A DNA stretch of 22,972 bases from an uncultured Desulfovibrio sp. (GTDB lineage Bacteria; Desulfobacterota; Desulfovibrionia; Desulfovibrionales; Desulfovibrionaceae), in the NCBI GenBank assembly GCA_900553065.1, contig USBZ01000028.1, forward strand, positions 1 through 22,972. The letters run 5' to 3'. This document shows, piece by piece, positions 6,804 to 14,639 of the stretch. Within the stretch, counting starts at the first letter, position 1; the number at the start of each line of letters is the position of its first letter. The position numbers and the translations under genes are program-made. The notes under the pieces were generated by a model. That model was not told the DNA's origin, ran no database searches, and saw only the letters and a list, made by a program, of their open reading frames with translations.

Positions 6804-8633
6804 CTAAGCCTGAGCTTCGGCGTCCTTTTCCTCGGCCTCCAGATCTTCGGTATGCTTGAGAATTTCTTCGAGCTGAATATCTCCGCAAAGCACGCCCACG
6901 ATTTCATCCTTTTCATCCGTGACGGCCTGCGAAACCGAAAGAATGAGCGCTCCCGTGTACTGAGACTGGTACAGATCGGTAACGTGCAGTCCGCCGTCGC
7001 GCATGGGCATCTTGAACCAGATTCTGTCGGAATAATCATATCCGGGATCGGGCAGATGACCGTACTTGTCGGTATTGGCTTCATCGGTCACCACGGCCTG
7101 AAGCAGCTTGCCCTTGGCATCGGTGAGCGTGATGAACTGAATATAAGGATAATGATCGGCGAAGCTCTGCATGGCATCGCAGCGTTCCTGATCCGTGCGG
7201 CTGGCGCGACAGGCCTCGGCAAGACGCGTCATGATGCCGGAAGCAAGACGACTGGCCACTCTCTTGAGCTTCTGCAGCTCGGAAACAAAGAGTTCGGGCA
7301 TGTAGTGCTTGACGAGAGCCAGCATTTCCTTGTTGGAGAAGGAAGTGTTTCGTCCCGCCTCGTAGGCCTGCATGATGGCGTTGTAGATCTGTCCCACGGC
7401 AGGATGCTTCTTGGTGACCCGCCTTTCCTCATCCAGCTCGAGATTGCTGTTGATCCAGTATGCCACTCCGGCACGGCCGGACTTGTCGGTAATGATGATG
7501 GGAACGGGGCGGTTGAGGATCTTGGCCGTATCGAAGATGTTGTAGATTTCTTCGTTCTTGGCCAGACCGTCCACATGCACGCCCGCGCTCGTGGCGTTGA
7601 AGTCGCTGCCGACAAAGGGATAGTTCGGCGGAATGATGTATTCCAGTTCCTTGACGAAATACTCGGCGATTTCGGAAATCACGGTGGTATCGGCCACATC
7701 GTCGTTGCCGGTCAGCGAAATGTATTCCATGATCAGCGCTTCCACGGGAGTATTGCCCGTGCGTTCGCCGAAACCGAGGAGTGCGCCGTTGACGGCAGCA
7801 CAGCCGTACAGCCATGCGGTCACGCCGTTGACGAGCACCTTGTGGAAGTCGTTGTGACCGTGCCATTCCAGCCACTGACCAGGAACGCCGGCCTCATCGG
7901 TGAAGGCTCTCACGATGCCCTGCACCGAACGGGGAAGCGCCGCCCCGGCATAGGGAACGCCGAAGCCCATGGTATCGCAGAGGCGGATCTTCACCGGCAT
8001 GGAGGCCTGACGGGCCAGCTCCATGAGGCGCGAGGCAAAAGGCAGGCAGAAACCGTGAATGTCCGCGCGGGTGATGTCCTCGAAATGGCAGCGCGGCACG
8101 ATACCCCACTCCAGCGCGCGTTCCACGATACGCAGATAGTCGTCCATGGCCTGCCGACGATCCTTTCCGAGTTTAAGGTAGATATGATAGTCCGACACGC
8201 TGGTGAGCATGCCCACCTCATCGAACTCCATGTCTCTGGCGATGCGCAGATCGTTTTCATTGGCCCGGATCCAGCCCGTGACGCGGGGGAAACGATATCC
8301 TCTGGCCCGGCAGGTTTCGATGGCCTTGCGGTCCTTGGCCGAGTACATGAAGAACTCCGTGGCCTGAATGAGTCCGCTCTTGCCGCCGAGCTTATGCAGA
8401 AGATCAAAAATATGGGCTATCTGTTTTACCGTATACGGAGGCCTCGCCTGTTGTCCGTCCCGGAACGTGGTATCGGTGATGAAGCATGGATCGGCCGGAC
8501 GGGGAGCAATGATGTTGCCGTCGAACCCTATGCGTCCGACTCTCGTGTAGGGGAAAAGTTCGCGGTAGAGCTGGGGGTCGGCTCTGTCTTCCAGATGAAG
8601 ACGACGCTCAGCACTTTTCTTGAAAAGGATCAT
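6804..8633 (-). CDS. HMGL-family acyltransferase (Re-citrate/citramalate synthase-like) with C-terminal Cache domain
   Basis: A 609-residue protein. Residues about 45-310 form the HMGL-type TIM barrel shared by isopropylmalate, homocitrate, citramalate and Re-citrate synthases: ITDTTFRDGQQARPPYTVKQ (metal-ligand Asp and catalytic Arg), RLCDTMGFGVP, and EWHGHNDFHK with the H258-x-H260 metal site, then GFGERTGN. Residues 310-450 are the usual helical extension. Residues about 450-595 read as a Cache/PDC-type sensor: a long helix, then FITLTDAKGKLL, YDYSDRIWFKMPM, VTDLYQSQYTGALILSVSQA and EIVGVLCGDIQLEEIL. Cache domains normally face the periplasm of receptors, but this protein has no signal peptide or membrane segment, so the sensor would bind a cytoplasmic metabolite and might regulate the enzyme. 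The precise substrate is not certain; Re-citrate synthase is an attractive option because Desulfovibrio species use that enzyme type. The ATG has GGAGG 5 bases upstream. A terminator follows. Confidence 0.85.
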   Translation of the reverse strand: MILFKKSAERRLHLEDRADPQLYRELFPYTRVGRIGFDGNIIAPRPADPCFITDTTFRDGQQARPPYTVKQIAHIFDLLHKLGGKSGLIQATEFFMYSAKDRKAIETCRARGYRFPRVTGWIRANENDLRIARDMEFDEVGMLTSVSDYHIYLKLGKDRRQAMDDYLRIVERALEWGIVPRCHFEDITRADIHGFCLPFASRLMELARQASMPVKIRLCDTMGFGVPYAGAALPRSVQGIVRAFTDEAGVPGQWLEWHGHNDFHKVLVNGVTAWLYGCAAVNGALLGFGERTGNTPVEALIMEYISLTGNDDVADTTVISEIAEYFVKELEYIIPPNYPFVGSDFNATSAGVHVDGLAKNEEIYNIFDTAKILNRPVPIIITDKSGRAGVAYWINSNLELDEERRVTKKHPAVGQIYNAIMQAYEAGRNTSFSNKEMLALVKHYMPELFVSELQKLKRVASRLASGIMTRLAEACRASRTDQERCDAMQSFADHYPYIQFITLTDAKGKLLQAVVTDEANTDKYGHLPDPGYDYSDRIWFKMPMRDGGLHVTDLYQSQYTGALILSVSQAVTDEKDEIVGVLCGDIQLEEILKHTEDLEAEEKDAEAQA

Positions 8634-9103
8634 TGTACCTCCGGTGTGGCCGTCAGCTCGGACAGGCCCTTTTTATACGAATGGAAAATACTATCCGTTA
8701 CCATCCGAAAAATAAAGTATTCCGGCCGGGGTAATTTCAAGGAAGCGGAAAAGTCCTTTCATCCCCCGGTCACGAAAAATTAATATACGACCCTCGGCTT
8801 GTTATTTTTTTCTCTTGATCTTTTCCCCCTTCTTACCGTCCGTTCTTTTTTCCAAAAAAAAATAAATCTTATATTTCAAGTGGTTTTAAAAACGCACTTC
8901 CCGCCCCTTCCGGTAAATATTCCGACTTCGTTCCTGTTTGGAACCACCCCGGCCGACCCTCATCCGGCCCCAGGGGGGCATTTCAACAATTACCATTTGA
9001 AAATACACACTTTTTTGCCATATTCAGCTTTCCTGCCCTTCTGCGGGCTTGTGAACAGAGCCGGAGCTATTGTGCTCGCCCCCAAAATAGGGTAGTAACG
9101 GGT

Positions 9104-9116
9104 TTACACGCTGTAA
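9104..9116. promoter_or_regulatory. Palindromic candidate operator upstream of dsrA
   Basis: TTACA-CGC-TGTAA is a perfect 5-3-5 inverted repeat 139 bases before the dsrA start. Its size and symmetry suit a dimeric regulator, but I cannot match it to a known Desulfovibrio regulator consensus such as Rex. Confidence 0.4.
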
Positions 9117-9167
9117 GGCCGGGCTCGTATTGTGCCCTCGCACATCCGGCCCAGTATTGGTGTATCA

Positions 9168-9228
9168 GGGGTCGCTCTGTCTGAACGGAAGCTTTTTCCG
9201 GCTCATTGGTTGGCAAAGCGACAGACCC
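9168..9228 (+). promoter_or_regulatory. Leader region with alternative hairpins before dsrA
   Basis: GTCGCT (9171-9176) can pair with AGCGAC (9217-9222), or TCTGTC (9176-9181) can pair with GACAGA (9220-9225) with flanking GGG/CCC support. The two pairings share bases and exclude each other. Both enclose a small CGGAA-GCTTT-TTCCG hairpin (9186-9200). If transcription starts upstream of 9168, this would be a switchable leader element about 30 bases ahead of the dsrA ATG. Confidence 0.35.
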
Positions 9229-9233
9229 ATAAT
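9206..9233 (+). promoter_or_regulatory. Weak candidate promoter just before dsrA
   Basis: TTGGTT (9206-9211), 16-base spacer, CATAAT (9228-9233). A start near 9240 would leave a leader of about 15 bases with the GGAGG site. It competes with the leader-hairpin reading at 9168-9228; only one can be the main arrangement. Confidence 0.3.
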
Positions 9234-9254
9234 CAACCATGTGGAGGTAAGGCA

Positions 9255-10574
9255 ATGGCGAAACATGCAACCCCCCTGTTGGACCAGCTCGAATCCGGGC
9301 CCTGGCCCAGCTTTGTATCTGATATCAAGCAGCTTGCCGAAAGCAGAGCCAAGAACGCTCAGGGCTTGGATTATCAGATTCCCAGCGACTCCCCCGAGGA
9401 CCTGCTGGGCGTTATGGAACTTTCCTATGAAGACAAGGAAACGCACTGGAAGCACGGCGGCATCGTGGGCGTGTTCGGTTACGGCGGCGGCGTTATCGGC
9501 CGTTACTGCGACCAGCCCGAAAAGTTCCCCGGCGTGGCCCATTTCCATACCGTCCGCGTGGCTCAGCCTTCCGGTAAGTTCTACAGCACCGAATATCTGC
9601 GCGGCATCTGCGACATCTGGGATCTGCGCGGTTCCGGTCTGACCAACCTGCACGGCTCCACCGGCGACATGGTGCTCATCGGCACCCAGACTCCTCAGCT
9701 CGAAGAAATCTTCTACGAACTGACCCACAAGATGGACGTCGACCTTGGTGGTTCCGGCTCCAACCTGCGTACGCCTGCTGCCTGCATGGGTATGTCCCGC
9801 TGCGAATACGCCTGCTACAACACCCAGCTCGCCTGCTATCAGCTGACCCAGGACTACCAGGACGAACTGCATCGTCCCGCCTTCCCCTACAAGTTCAAGT
9901 TCAAGTTCGACGGCTGCCCGAACGGCTGCGTGGCCGCTATGGCCCGTTCCGACTTCGCCGTGGTCGGCACCTGGAAGGACGACATCAAGATCGACCAGGA
10001 AGCCGTGAAGGCCTATGTGGCCGGTGAAGAAGGCTTCAAGCCCAATGCCGGCGCCCACTCCGGTCGCGACTGGGGCAAGTTCGATCTGCAGAAGGAAGTC
10101 ATCGACCTCTGCCCGACCCACTGCATGAGCTGGGACGGCAGCAAGCTGTCCATCGACACCTCCAACTGCGTGCGCTGCATGCACTGCATCAACACCATGC
10201 CCCGCGCTCTGCATATCGGTGACGACCGCGGTGCCTCCATCCTGGTCGGCGCCAAGGCCCCCATTCTCGACGGCGCTCAGATGGGCTCCCTGCTCGTTCC
10301 CTTCATTCCTGCGGAAGAACCCTTCGACGAAATCAAGTCCGTCATCGAAAAGATCTGGGACTGGTGGATGGAAGAAGGCAAGAACCGCGAACGTGTTGGC
10401 GAAACCATCAAGCGTCTCTCCTTCCAGAAGCTGCTTGAAGTGACCGAAATTCCGGCCATTCCTCAGCACGTCATCGAGCCCCGCACGAACCCCTACATTC
10501 TCTTCAAGGAAGAGGACGTGCCCGGCGGCTGGACCCGTGACATCGCTGCTTACCGTCAGCGTCACCTGCGCTAA
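9255..10574 (+). CDS. dsrA: Dissimilatory sulfite reductase alpha subunit
   Basis: A 439-residue DsrA, full length. With DsrB it forms the siroheme enzyme that reduces sulfite in the cytoplasm during sulfite respiration. Siroheme-side iron-sulfur cysteines are C177-x5-C183 (CMGMSRCEYAC) and C221-x3-C225 (GCPNGC), following GGSGSNLRTPAA. The inserted ferredoxin domain has CPTHC (C286, C290) and C305-x2-C308-x2-C311. The start at 9255 is chosen because GGAGG lies 6 bases upstream and the N-terminus MAKHATPLLDQLESGPWPSF fits the family; an in-frame upstream ATG at 9132 has no support. It is followed after 18 bases, containing AGGAG, by dsrB. Third codon positions are strongly C/G-rich with AAG and GAA preferred, as expected for a highly expressed gene. 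Confidence 0.98.
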   Translation: MAKHATPLLDQLESGPWPSFVSDIKQLAESRAKNAQGLDYQIPSDSPEDLLGVMELSYEDKETHWKHGGIVGVFGYGGGVIGRYCDQPEKFPGVAHFHTVRVAQPSGKFYSTEYLRGICDIWDLRGSGLTNLHGSTGDMVLIGTQTPQLEEIFYELTHKMDVDLGGSGSNLRTPAACMGMSRCEYACYNTQLACYQLTQDYQDELHRPAFPYKFKFKFDGCPNGCVAAMARSDFAVVGTWKDDIKIDQEAVKAYVAGEEGFKPNAGAHSGRDWGKFDLQKEVIDLCPTHCMSWDGSKLSIDTSNCVRCMHCINTMPRALHIGDDRGASILVGAKAPILDGAQMGSLLVPFIPAEEPFDEIKSVIEKIWDWWMEEGKNRERVGETIKRLSFQKLLEVTEIPAIPQHVIEPRTNPYILFKEEDVPGGWTRDIAAYRQRHLR

Positions 10575-10592
10575 TCAGAGAGGAGAGCAAAA

Positions 10593-12047
10593 ATGGCTTT
10601 TATTTCTTCCGGTTACAATCCTGCAAAACCCATGGAAGGTCGTATCTCCGATATCGGACCCCGCAAGTACGACTCCTTCTTCCCTGAGGTCATTGCCAAG
10701 AACTTCGGCAAGTGGCTGTACCACGAAATTCTGGAACCCGGCGTGCTCATGCACGTGGCCGAAAGCGGTGACAAGGTGTACACCGTCCGCTGCGGCGGCG
10801 CCCGTACCATGACCACCGTGCACATTCGCGAAATCTGCGAAATCGCCGACAAGTACTGCGACGGCCATGTGCGCTTCACCACTCGTAACAACATCGAGTT
10901 CATGGTGACCGATCCCAAGGTTCTTGAAGAACTCAAGGCCGACCTTGCTTCCCGCAAGTTCGCCGGCGGCTCCTACAAGTTCCCCATCGGCGGCACCGGT
11001 GCCGGCGTGACCAACATCGTGCACACCCAGGGCTGGCTGCACTGCCACACCCCCGCCACCGACGCCTCCGGCCCGGTTAAGGCCCTGATGGACACCGTGT
11101 TCTCCGACTTCCAGAACCATCGTCTGCCCGCCCCCGTGCGCATCTCCCTGGCCTGCTGCCTCAACATGTGCGGCGCCGTGCACGTGTCCGACATCGGCGT
11201 TGTGGGTATCCACAGAAAGCCCCCGATGATCGACCAGGAATGGGTTGACCAGCTCTGCGAAATTCCTCTGGCCGTCGCCGCCTGCCCCGTGGCCGCCGTG
11301 CGTCCCGCCAAGGAAGAACTCGACGGCAAGAAGATCAACACCGTGGCCATCAAGCAGGAACGCTGCATGTACTGCGGTAACTGCTACACCATGTGCCCCG
11401 CCCTTCCCATCTCCGACGGCGAAGGCGACGGCGTGCTCGTCATGGTCGGCGGCAAGATCTCCAACCGTATCAGCCGTCCCAAGTTCTCCAAGGTTGTCGT
11501 GTCCTACATCGAAAACGAACCGCCCCGCTGGCCCACGCTGTGCGCCACTGTGAAGCGCATCCTCGATGTGTACGCTGAAAACGCCAACAAGTACGAACGT
11601 CTGGGCGACTGGGCCGAACGCATCGGTTGGGAAAAGTTCTTCGAACTCACCGACCTGGAATTCACCCCCCAGCTCATCGACGACTTCCGCGAACAGGCCT
11701 ACTTCAGCTGGCGTCAGTCCACCCAGTTCAAGTTCTCTGAACTGGCCGCTGAAGCCTACAAGGGCGCTGAAGCTCATGCCGAAGCTTCCAATGCCGGCGT
11801 GACCGAAGAAGACAAGGCTCTGGTGTACAACTGGCTGGTGGACAAGACCAGCAAGCCCGGCGCCAAGACCAAGTTCTACTTCAACCAGTTCCTCGAACTG
11901 TTCCCCGGCGCCAGCCCCCGCAAGGTCAAGAACGTCCTCACCGCTCTGGTCGACGACGAAAAGGTGGCTTACTGGTCCTCCGGTTCCACCACCATGTACG
12001 GCCTCAAGGGTGCCGGCAAGCAGGGTGCCACTGAAGAAGGCGAATAA
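10593..12047 (+). CDS. dsrB: Dissimilatory sulfite reductase beta subunit fused to DsrD
   Basis: A 484-residue fusion. Residues 1-381 are a complete DsrB ending in WRQSTQFKF, the point where stand-alone Desulfovibrio DsrB stops. Cysteines C151, C188, C189 and C193 (HCHTP; ACCLNMCG) bind the siroheme-side cluster, and C258-x2-C261-x2-C264-x3-C268 (ERCMYCGNCYTMCP) binds the ferredoxin cluster. An Ala/Glu-rich linker (about 382-402) joins a DsrD winged-helix domain (about 403-484) with the diagnostic YWSSGSTTMYGLKGAGKQ. DsrD is normally a separate small protein encoded after dsrB and is reported to stimulate sulfite reduction. A fused DsrB-DsrD subunit is known from Bilophila wadsworthia, so this points to that lineage. 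No separate dsrD follows. AGGAG precedes the ATG; terminator at 12125-12160. Confidence 0.98.
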   Translation: MAFISSGYNPAKPMEGRISDIGPRKYDSFFPEVIAKNFGKWLYHEILEPGVLMHVAESGDKVYTVRCGGARTMTTVHIREICEIADKYCDGHVRFTTRNNIEFMVTDPKVLEELKADLASRKFAGGSYKFPIGGTGAGVTNIVHTQGWLHCHTPATDASGPVKALMDTVFSDFQNHRLPAPVRISLACCLNMCGAVHVSDIGVVGIHRKPPMIDQEWVDQLCEIPLAVAACPVAAVRPAKEELDGKKINTVAIKQERCMYCGNCYTMCPALPISDGEGDGVLVMVGGKISNRISRPKFSKVVVSYIENEPPRWPTLCATVKRILDVYAENANKYERLGDWAERIGWEKFFELTDLEFTPQLIDDFREQAYFSWRQSTQFKFSELAAEAYKGAEAHAEASNAGVTEEDKALVYNWLVDKTSKPGAKTKFYFNQFLELFPGASPRKVKNVLTALVDDEKVAYWSSGSTTMYGLKGAGKQGATEEGE

Positions 12048-12103
12048 TATCGCCCCCGCGTAGGCGGGTTTCGGCGGGACGTCTGACGGTGTCCCCCGGC
12101 ACC

Positions 12104-12119
12104 TTCCAGCATGCTGGAA
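12104..12119. promoter_or_regulatory. 16-bp perfect palindrome after dsrB
   Basis: TTCCAGCATGCTGGAA is a perfect palindrome between the dsrB stop and the terminator. It could be an operator for the downstream dsrN gene or an RNA stem at the 3' end of the dsrAB message. No regulator match is known to me. Confidence 0.4.
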
Positions 12120-12124
12120 ACATC

Positions 12125-12160
12125 AAGGGGAAGATCTTTCGGGATCTTCCCCTTTTCCTT
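12125..12160 (+). terminator. Intrinsic terminator of dsrA-dsrB
   Basis: AAGGGGAAGATC (12125-12136) and GATCTTCCCCTT (12143-12154) form a perfect 12-bp stem with a TTTCGG loop, followed by TTCCTT. The next gene starts only 14 bases beyond the stem, so its expression would rely on readthrough or an unseen promoter. Confidence 0.85.
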
Positions 12161-12168
12161 ACCCTTTT

Positions 12169-13569
12169 ATGAACCTCTCCCCCATGCAGCAGCCTCGACT
12201 CGTCATTTCCGGACTTTCCGGCGGAAGCGGTAAGACACTGGTCTCTCTCGGCCTCTCGCGCCTTTTCACCGGGCACGGCCTTGCCGTGCAGGCCTGCAAG
12301 AAAGGCCCGGACTACATCGACTATGCCTGGCTGGCTCTGGCCGCAAGGCGGCCTGCCGCCTGCCTTGATCCCTACTTTCTGGATGATGAGGCCCTGTTGC
12401 GGCAGCTTACGGCCATCTCCCGTTCCCGGCCCTCCGATGTAGCCGTCATCGAAGGCAACCGAGGCCTTTTCGACGGCCGCGACGTCGACGGTTCCTGCTC
12501 CACCGCTCATGTGGCGCGCGTGCTGCAGGCGCCCGTGGTGCTCACCATGAACTGCGCCAAAATGACGCGTACGGCCGCCGCCATCGTATCCGGCATCGCC
12601 CGCTTCGATCCCGAATTGCATCTTTCCGGCGTCATTCTGAACAACGTGGCCGGAGAACGTCACGGCTCCATGCTGCGCCAGGCCATAGAACGCTATACCG
12701 ACATCCCCGTTCTCGGCATCCTGCCCAGATTGCGGAAGAACCCGCTGCCGGAAAGACACATGGGGCTGTCGCTCGATGCTGCCGATCATACGGTGCACGC
12801 CGTTCTCGACACGCTGGCCGATCTTGTGCGGGACAACATCGACTGGGAGCAGGTACTTGAGCTCTCCCGCCAGTCTCCCGAACTTCCCGACATTCCGGCA
12901 GCGACGCCGACGTTCTCCGAACGTGCGGAAGACAGGCCCCGCATAGGCTATGTGCATGACCGTGCCCTCTGGTTCTATTACGAAGAGAATCTGGAAGCCC
13001 TTCGGGCGGCCGGCGCGGATCTGGTACGTCTTGACCTGTTCGACCCCGCCCCCTGGCCGGAGCTCGACGGTCTTTATCTCGGCGGAGGCTATCCCGAGCT
13101 CTTTGCGGAAGAAATCAGTGCCTCACGCCATCTGGAAGACATTCGTCATCTTTCCCTGACCGGTCGCCCCGTGTATGCCGAATGCGGCGGTTTCATGCTG
13201 CTGTGCGACGCGCTCGTTCTCGATCGCGGCCCCATGCCCATGGCTTCCCTGCTTCCGGCCCGGGCGCGCTTTTTCTCCAGACCGCAGGGACTCGGCTATG
13301 TCACGGTTCATGTCGTGGCGGAAAATCCCTTCCATCCTCTGGGCAGCGAATGGCGCGGCCATGAATTTCACTATTCCCGCTGCGAATGGCCGCAGGGGGC
13401 GGAGCCCGTCTGCTGCCTTGAGCTTGCTCCGGGCACAGGCATGTACGAAAAGCACGGCAGGCACTACGACGGTCTGCTGACCCGCCGAACCTTCGGGTGC
13501 TGGACGCATCTCTTCGCTCCCGCCGTCCCTCACTGGGCCCGCAACTTCGTGGATGCCTGTCGCAGCTGA
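12169..13569 (+). CDS. dsrN: DsrN / CbiA-type glutamine-dependent amidase (siroheme amide synthase)
   Basis: A 466-residue CobB/CbiA-family protein. The N-terminal ATP-binding domain has the P-loop GLSGGSGKTLVS (residues 15-26) and KKGPDYID; the C-terminal type I glutamine amidotransferase domain has GLYLGGGYPELFAEE, the nucleophile C339 in YAECGGFML, GHEFHYS and H447 in CWTHLFAP. Cobyrinate a,c-diamide synthases amidate corrin carboxylates; the homologue placed beside dsrAB is called DsrN and is thought to amidate siroheme for sulfite reductase. The position right after dsrBD supports DsrN over a cobalamin role, though the sequence alone cannot exclude the latter. No Shine-Dalgarno precedes ATG 12169 or the in-frame ATG at 12184, which is unusual here. 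The gene converges on the minus-strand ABC permease across a shared terminator. Confidence 0.88.
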   Translation: MNLSPMQQPRLVISGLSGGSGKTLVSLGLSRLFTGHGLAVQACKKGPDYIDYAWLALAARRPAACLDPYFLDDEALLRQLTAISRSRPSDVAVIEGNRGLFDGRDVDGSCSTAHVARVLQAPVVLTMNCAKMTRTAAAIVSGIARFDPELHLSGVILNNVAGERHGSMLRQAIERYTDIPVLGILPRLRKNPLPERHMGLSLDAADHTVHAVLDTLADLVRDNIDWEQVLELSRQSPELPDIPAATPTFSERAEDRPRIGYVHDRALWFYYEENLEALRAAGADLVRLDLFDPAPWPELDGLYLGGGYPELFAEEISASRHLEDIRHLSLTGRPVYAECGGFMLLCDALVLDRGPMPMASLLPARARFFSRPQGLGYVTVHVVAENPFHPLGSEWRGHEFHYSRCEWPQGAEPVCCLELAPGTGMYEKHGRHYDGLLTRRTFGCWTHLFAPAVPHWARNFVDACRS

Positions 13570-13587
13570 CCAGGTGCCTGTCGCAGC
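13554..13587 (+). repeat. 13-bp direct repeat at the 3' end of dsrN
   Basis: TGCCTGTCGCAGC occurs at 13554-13566, covering the last codons of dsrN, and again at 13575-13587 just after the TGA. The offset is 21 bases, so both copies share a frame. It looks like a short tandem duplication at the gene end. Confidence 0.7.
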
Positions 13588-13613
13588 CTCCCAATCCTGT
13601 TTTCGGACATAAA

Positions 13614-13646
13614 AAAGAGGCGGATCAAAACATGATCCGCCTCTTT
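13614..13646. terminator. Bidirectional terminator between dsrN and ABC permease
   Basis: A perfect 14-bp stem, 13614-13627 with 13633-13646, around the loop AAACA. It has an A-run before and TTT after, so it can end transcripts from both convergent genes. Confidence 0.88.
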
Positions 13647-13721
13647 GCGTCCGGTCAAAAAACAAAGGCCCTTTCCACGCTTCCGCCCGGAGCGGCACGG
13701 AAATCCTTCTTCGTCCGCTTC

Positions 13722-14639
13722 TCAGTAGCGTCTGCGCCGCTCCAGCATTCTGCCGAGCCACGCCCAAAAAAAAGATACACAAAGATACATGAACGCAGTG
13801 ACACACCACAGCTCAAAGGTCATGCGGGATACGGCCATGACCTCAAGGCTCTGAAAGGTCAGCTCCGGCAGGGAAATGACCGACGCCAGCGCCGTCTCCT
13901 TGAAGACCGAAATGCACTGCCCCGTCAGGGGCGGAATCATGTGCCGGAACGCCTGCGGAGCAATGACCCAGCGCAGCTGCTGCCAGCTGTTCATGCCGAG
14001 CGAAGCCGCAGCTTCCCACTGGGTTTTATCCACGGCCTCAATGGATCCTCGCACGATTTCCGCCACATAGGCGCCGGAATACAACCCCAGCGTCAGCACG
14101 GCGGCTGCCATGCGGTCCATCTGTCCGGAAGGCGCAAAAAACGCTGCAACAAAACTCTGCCCCCATGTCGGAAGCGTCGCCACCGCATCCTCGATCTCAA
14201 GAAAAGGCTCGGTGAAAAAAGATCCGGCAAAGAAATAAACGAGGAAAAGCAGCACCAGCGGAGGCGTATTCCTCAGAGCCGTGATGTACAGCGTAGCCGG
14301 CCACGAGGCAAAGCCCCGTTGTCCGGCGGAAAGCGCTCCCACCAGCGCCCCGGAAACAAGCGCCACAAGAAGCGACCAGAAGCCCAGCCGGAGCGTGCCG
14401 AAAAAGCCCTTCAGAAGCATGCCGGGCTGCCATGCGCCGGACGCATCGCGCGACACGACATAGGACCACACGGCCGTCCAGTCCCATTCATGCCGCATCA
14501 CATCCGCGGCGCGCCAGCAGAAGGCCGCCGTCAGAACAACGACGGCCAGCAGAAGGACGGCGTCCCATGAATTCAGTTCACGCCAGCCTCGCCTCCGGGA
14601 ATGACCGGGGATGACGTTCAGTTGAGTCTGCTCTGCCAT
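13722..14639 (-). CDS. Polar amino acid ABC transporter permease
   Basis: A 305-residue inner-membrane permease of the HisM/GltK type. It has a cytoplasmic arginine-rich start, a first membrane helix near residues 26-45, a periplasmic loop, and then the core membrane-spanning domain from about residue 80 (FGTLRLGFWSLLVALVSGALV, split here only for naming the first core helix start FGTLRLGF). ALRNTPPLVLLFLVYF is the conserved signature of this family and EAAASLGMNSWQQLRWVIAP is the EAA loop that contacts the ATPase. It is the last gene of the minus-strand transporter cluster and overlaps the solute-binding protein gene by 22 bases. The start has no clear Shine-Dalgarno, suggesting translational coupling. 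A terminator follows at 13614-13646. Confidence 0.93.
   Translation of the reverse strand: MAEQTQLNVIPGHSRRRGWRELNSWDAVLLLAVVVLTAAFCWRAADVMRHEWDWTAVWSYVVSRDASGAWQPGMLLKGFFGTLRLGFWSLLVALVSGALVGALSAGQRGFASWPATLYITALRNTPPLVLLFLVYFFAGSFFTEPFLEIEDAVATLPTWGQSFVAAFFAPSGQMDRMAAAVLTLGLYSGAYVAEIVRGSIEAVDKTQWEAAASLGMNSWQQLRWVIAPQAFRHMIPPLTGQCISVFKETALASVISLPELTFQSLEVMAVSRMTFELWCVTAFMYLCVSFFWAWLGRMLERRRRY

Larger units (their letters stand above)
8634..9254. other. Divergent intergenic region ahead of dsrA
   Basis: About 620 bases with no supportable gene. The left part (8640-8900) is AT-rich with T and A tracts and must hold the promoter of the minus-strand HMGL-Cache gene, but no -35/-10 pair is clear. 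The right part holds the dsrA control region: a TTACA/TGTAA palindrome (9104-9116), a GGCCGG/CCGGCC inverted repeat (9117-9122 and 9146-9151) enclosing a TGTGC-CCTC-GCACA hairpin, and leader hairpins at 9168-9228. A 98-codon frame at 8799-9095 has no coding character. Confidence 0.6.

Noticed and set aside
5085..8783. A 1232-codon plus-strand open frame
   Set aside because: It lies antisense to sdaA and the HMGL-Cache gene and is open only because of their GC-rich third positions. It has no family resemblance.
8799..9095. A 98-codon plus-strand frame in the dsrA upstream region
   Set aside because: It has Phe/Pro-rich composition from T and C tracts, no ribosome binding site and no recognisable domain.
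9165..11777. Long minus-strand open frames opposite dsrA and dsrB (466 and 400 codons)
   Set aside because: They are mirror images of highly biased dsr codons with Gly/His/Val-rich composition and no motif; dsrAB on the plus strand is certain.
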